Below, piece after piece: positions 63,448 to 64,000 of a stretch of DNA of 64,000 bases. The position numbers were made by a program, and so were the translations under genes. Within the stretch, counting starts at the first letter, position 1. Each line of letters opens with the position of its first letter. Under the pieces are notes generated by a model. That model was not told the DNA's origin and did not search any database. It worked only from the letters and a program-made list of their open reading frames with translations. Source of the DNA: Lentimicrobiaceae bacterium (GTDB lineage: Bacteria > Bacteroidota > Bacteroidia > Bacteroidales > JALOCA01); contig JALOCA010000010.1 of the NCBI GenBank assembly GCA_023227965.1, positions 24,831 to 88,830 of the forward strand, given 5' to 3'.

Positions 63448-63650
63448 CACAAAGAAAAAACAAACCTTAGTGCTACTTCGTGCCTTCGTGGTTTATATTT
63501 TTTAACCACTAAGAGCACCAAAAAACACAAAGAAAAAACAAACCTTAGTGCTACTTCGTGCCTCCGTGGTTTATATTTTTTTAACCACTAAGAGCACCAA
63601 AAAACACAAAGAAAAAAAAACCTTAGTGCTGCTTCATGCCTCCGTGGTTT
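63448..63650 (+). repeat. Tandem 78-bp imperfect palindromic repeats, three copies
   Basis: The unit runs CACAAAG...CTTAGTGCTACTTCGTG...CGTGGTTTATATTTTTTAACCACTAAGAG. Copies begin at 63448, 63526 and 63605, periods 78 and 79 bp. AACCAC and GTGGTT form the ends of an imperfect inverted repeat. The third copy is slightly diverged and lacks the tail. Confidence 0.85.
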
Positions 63651-63786
63651 ACCCGGCTGAGCAATAAGCTCGGAACATAGCGGAAATTGCATTTCCACAA
63701 TTATATTAAAATAAAAATATGCCGGCAACTAATCAAATAAAAGATCAATATGCCACTCAGCGGGGGGAGGAAGGTTAGGAGTGGTC

Positions 63787-64000
63787 TCATTCTTTCATCA
63801 TTTTCGTAGTTCCTAAAGTCCTGCCTTTATAAACTATCCTTAGCAGATACATCCCCGGTTGCCATGCGGATACATCCATAGTAAGAGATTGGCTCTGCCC
63901 GGAAAGAGGCTCACCACTTATCATTCTGCCATTGATATCATAAACCTGCAGACAGGCTCCATCCCAGCGGTGGTATGCCTGGGTTACCTGTATGCCTTGT
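63787..64000 (-). CDS. T9SS C-terminal sorting domain protein, 5' part missing
   Basis: Stop TGA at 63787-63789 on the minus strand; open to the window edge (71 codons). It encodes LQVYDINGRMI, SAWQPGMYLLRIVYKGRTLGTTKMMKE, the standard type IX sorting domain. The cargo domain is outside the window. Confidence 0.8.
   Translation of the reverse strand, partial: QGIQVTQAYHRWDGACLQVYDINGRMISGEPLSGQSQSLTMDVSAWQPGMYLLRIVYKGRTLGTTKMMKE

Noticed and set aside
63448..63650. Possible CRISPR array
   Set aside because: Units are 78 bp with no distinct unique spacers between constant repeats, and there are no cas genes.

Overview
This 64 kb window is a chromosomal segment of a Bacteroidota bacterium, most likely from the Bacteroidales side of the phylum. 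The evidence is a DUF4271-hemD-rnpA-yidD-protease gene block, type IX secretion (T9SS) C-terminal sorting domains, an S46 dipeptidyl-peptidase, a two-domain DAHP synthase/chorismate mutase, and many copies of the Bacteroidota -7 promoter element TAnnTTTG. Many of those elements lie very close to the start codon they serve, and this corrects several gene starts. The acetate kinase, the 3-hydroxyacyl-CoA dehydrogenase and three exported peptidases suggest an anaerobic, peptide-fermenting lifestyle, but that is inference.

Layout. 1-4.3 kb (minus): a DAHP synthase cut by the window edge, an epimerase-like TIM barrel fused to CBS domains, acetate kinase and a 3-hydroxybutyryl-CoA dehydrogenase-like enzyme. 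4.3-10.6 kb (plus): DUF4271, HemD, RnpA, YidD, C-terminal processing protease, O-antigen-ligase-like protein, cytidine deaminase. 10.5-14.3 kb (minus): RodA and PBP2 (cell elongation) and a lipoprotein. 14.3-26.9 kb: LuxE-like protein, zinc protease, radical SAM protein, DusB, CPBP protease, CorA, DAHP synthase/chorismate mutase, AsnRS, sigma-54, PAP2-like protein and an outer-membrane protein. 27-29.1 kb: a very small zinc-ribbon/membrane-protein operon, a tRNA(CAU) and an MltF-like transglycosylase. 29.1-36.5 kb (minus): a complete drug-efflux-type operon (TetR, TolC, HlyD, DUF2147, two ABC ATPases, two ABC-2 permeases) whose promoter overlaps a palindromic operator candidate. 36.6-45.7 kb (minus): LysM transglycosylase, TatA, EnvC-like amidase activator, DUF4292, TPR lipoprotein, nucleotidyltransferase, dUTPase, flippase. 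45.7-48.6 kb (plus): MFS transporter and OstA-like protein. 48.6-50.3 kb: gene remnants (helicase HRDC tail, IS1380-type transposase tail) and a T9SS cargo protein. 50.3-56.3 kb (plus): a phosphorelay cluster of one response regulator and two large histidine kinases. 56.3-64 kb: 42-bp tandem repeats, a LEA-like lipoprotein, an M49-like zincin, an S46 dipeptidyl-peptidase, a KdsC-type phosphatase fused to a degenerate nucleotidyltransferase, a frameshifted GxxExxY gene with 78-bp repeats, and the tail of another T9SS cargo.

Most of the window is ordinary core and envelope genome. I did not find an unmistakable new defence or mobile system. The spots most worth a second look are: the epimerase-CBS/DAHP-synthase operon with an aromatic-rich small ORF in its leader; the efflux operon and its operator; the unassigned 686-residue zinc protease; the phosphorelay cluster with no local output gene; and the decayed or repetitive tracts near 48.6, 56.4 and 63.3 kb.
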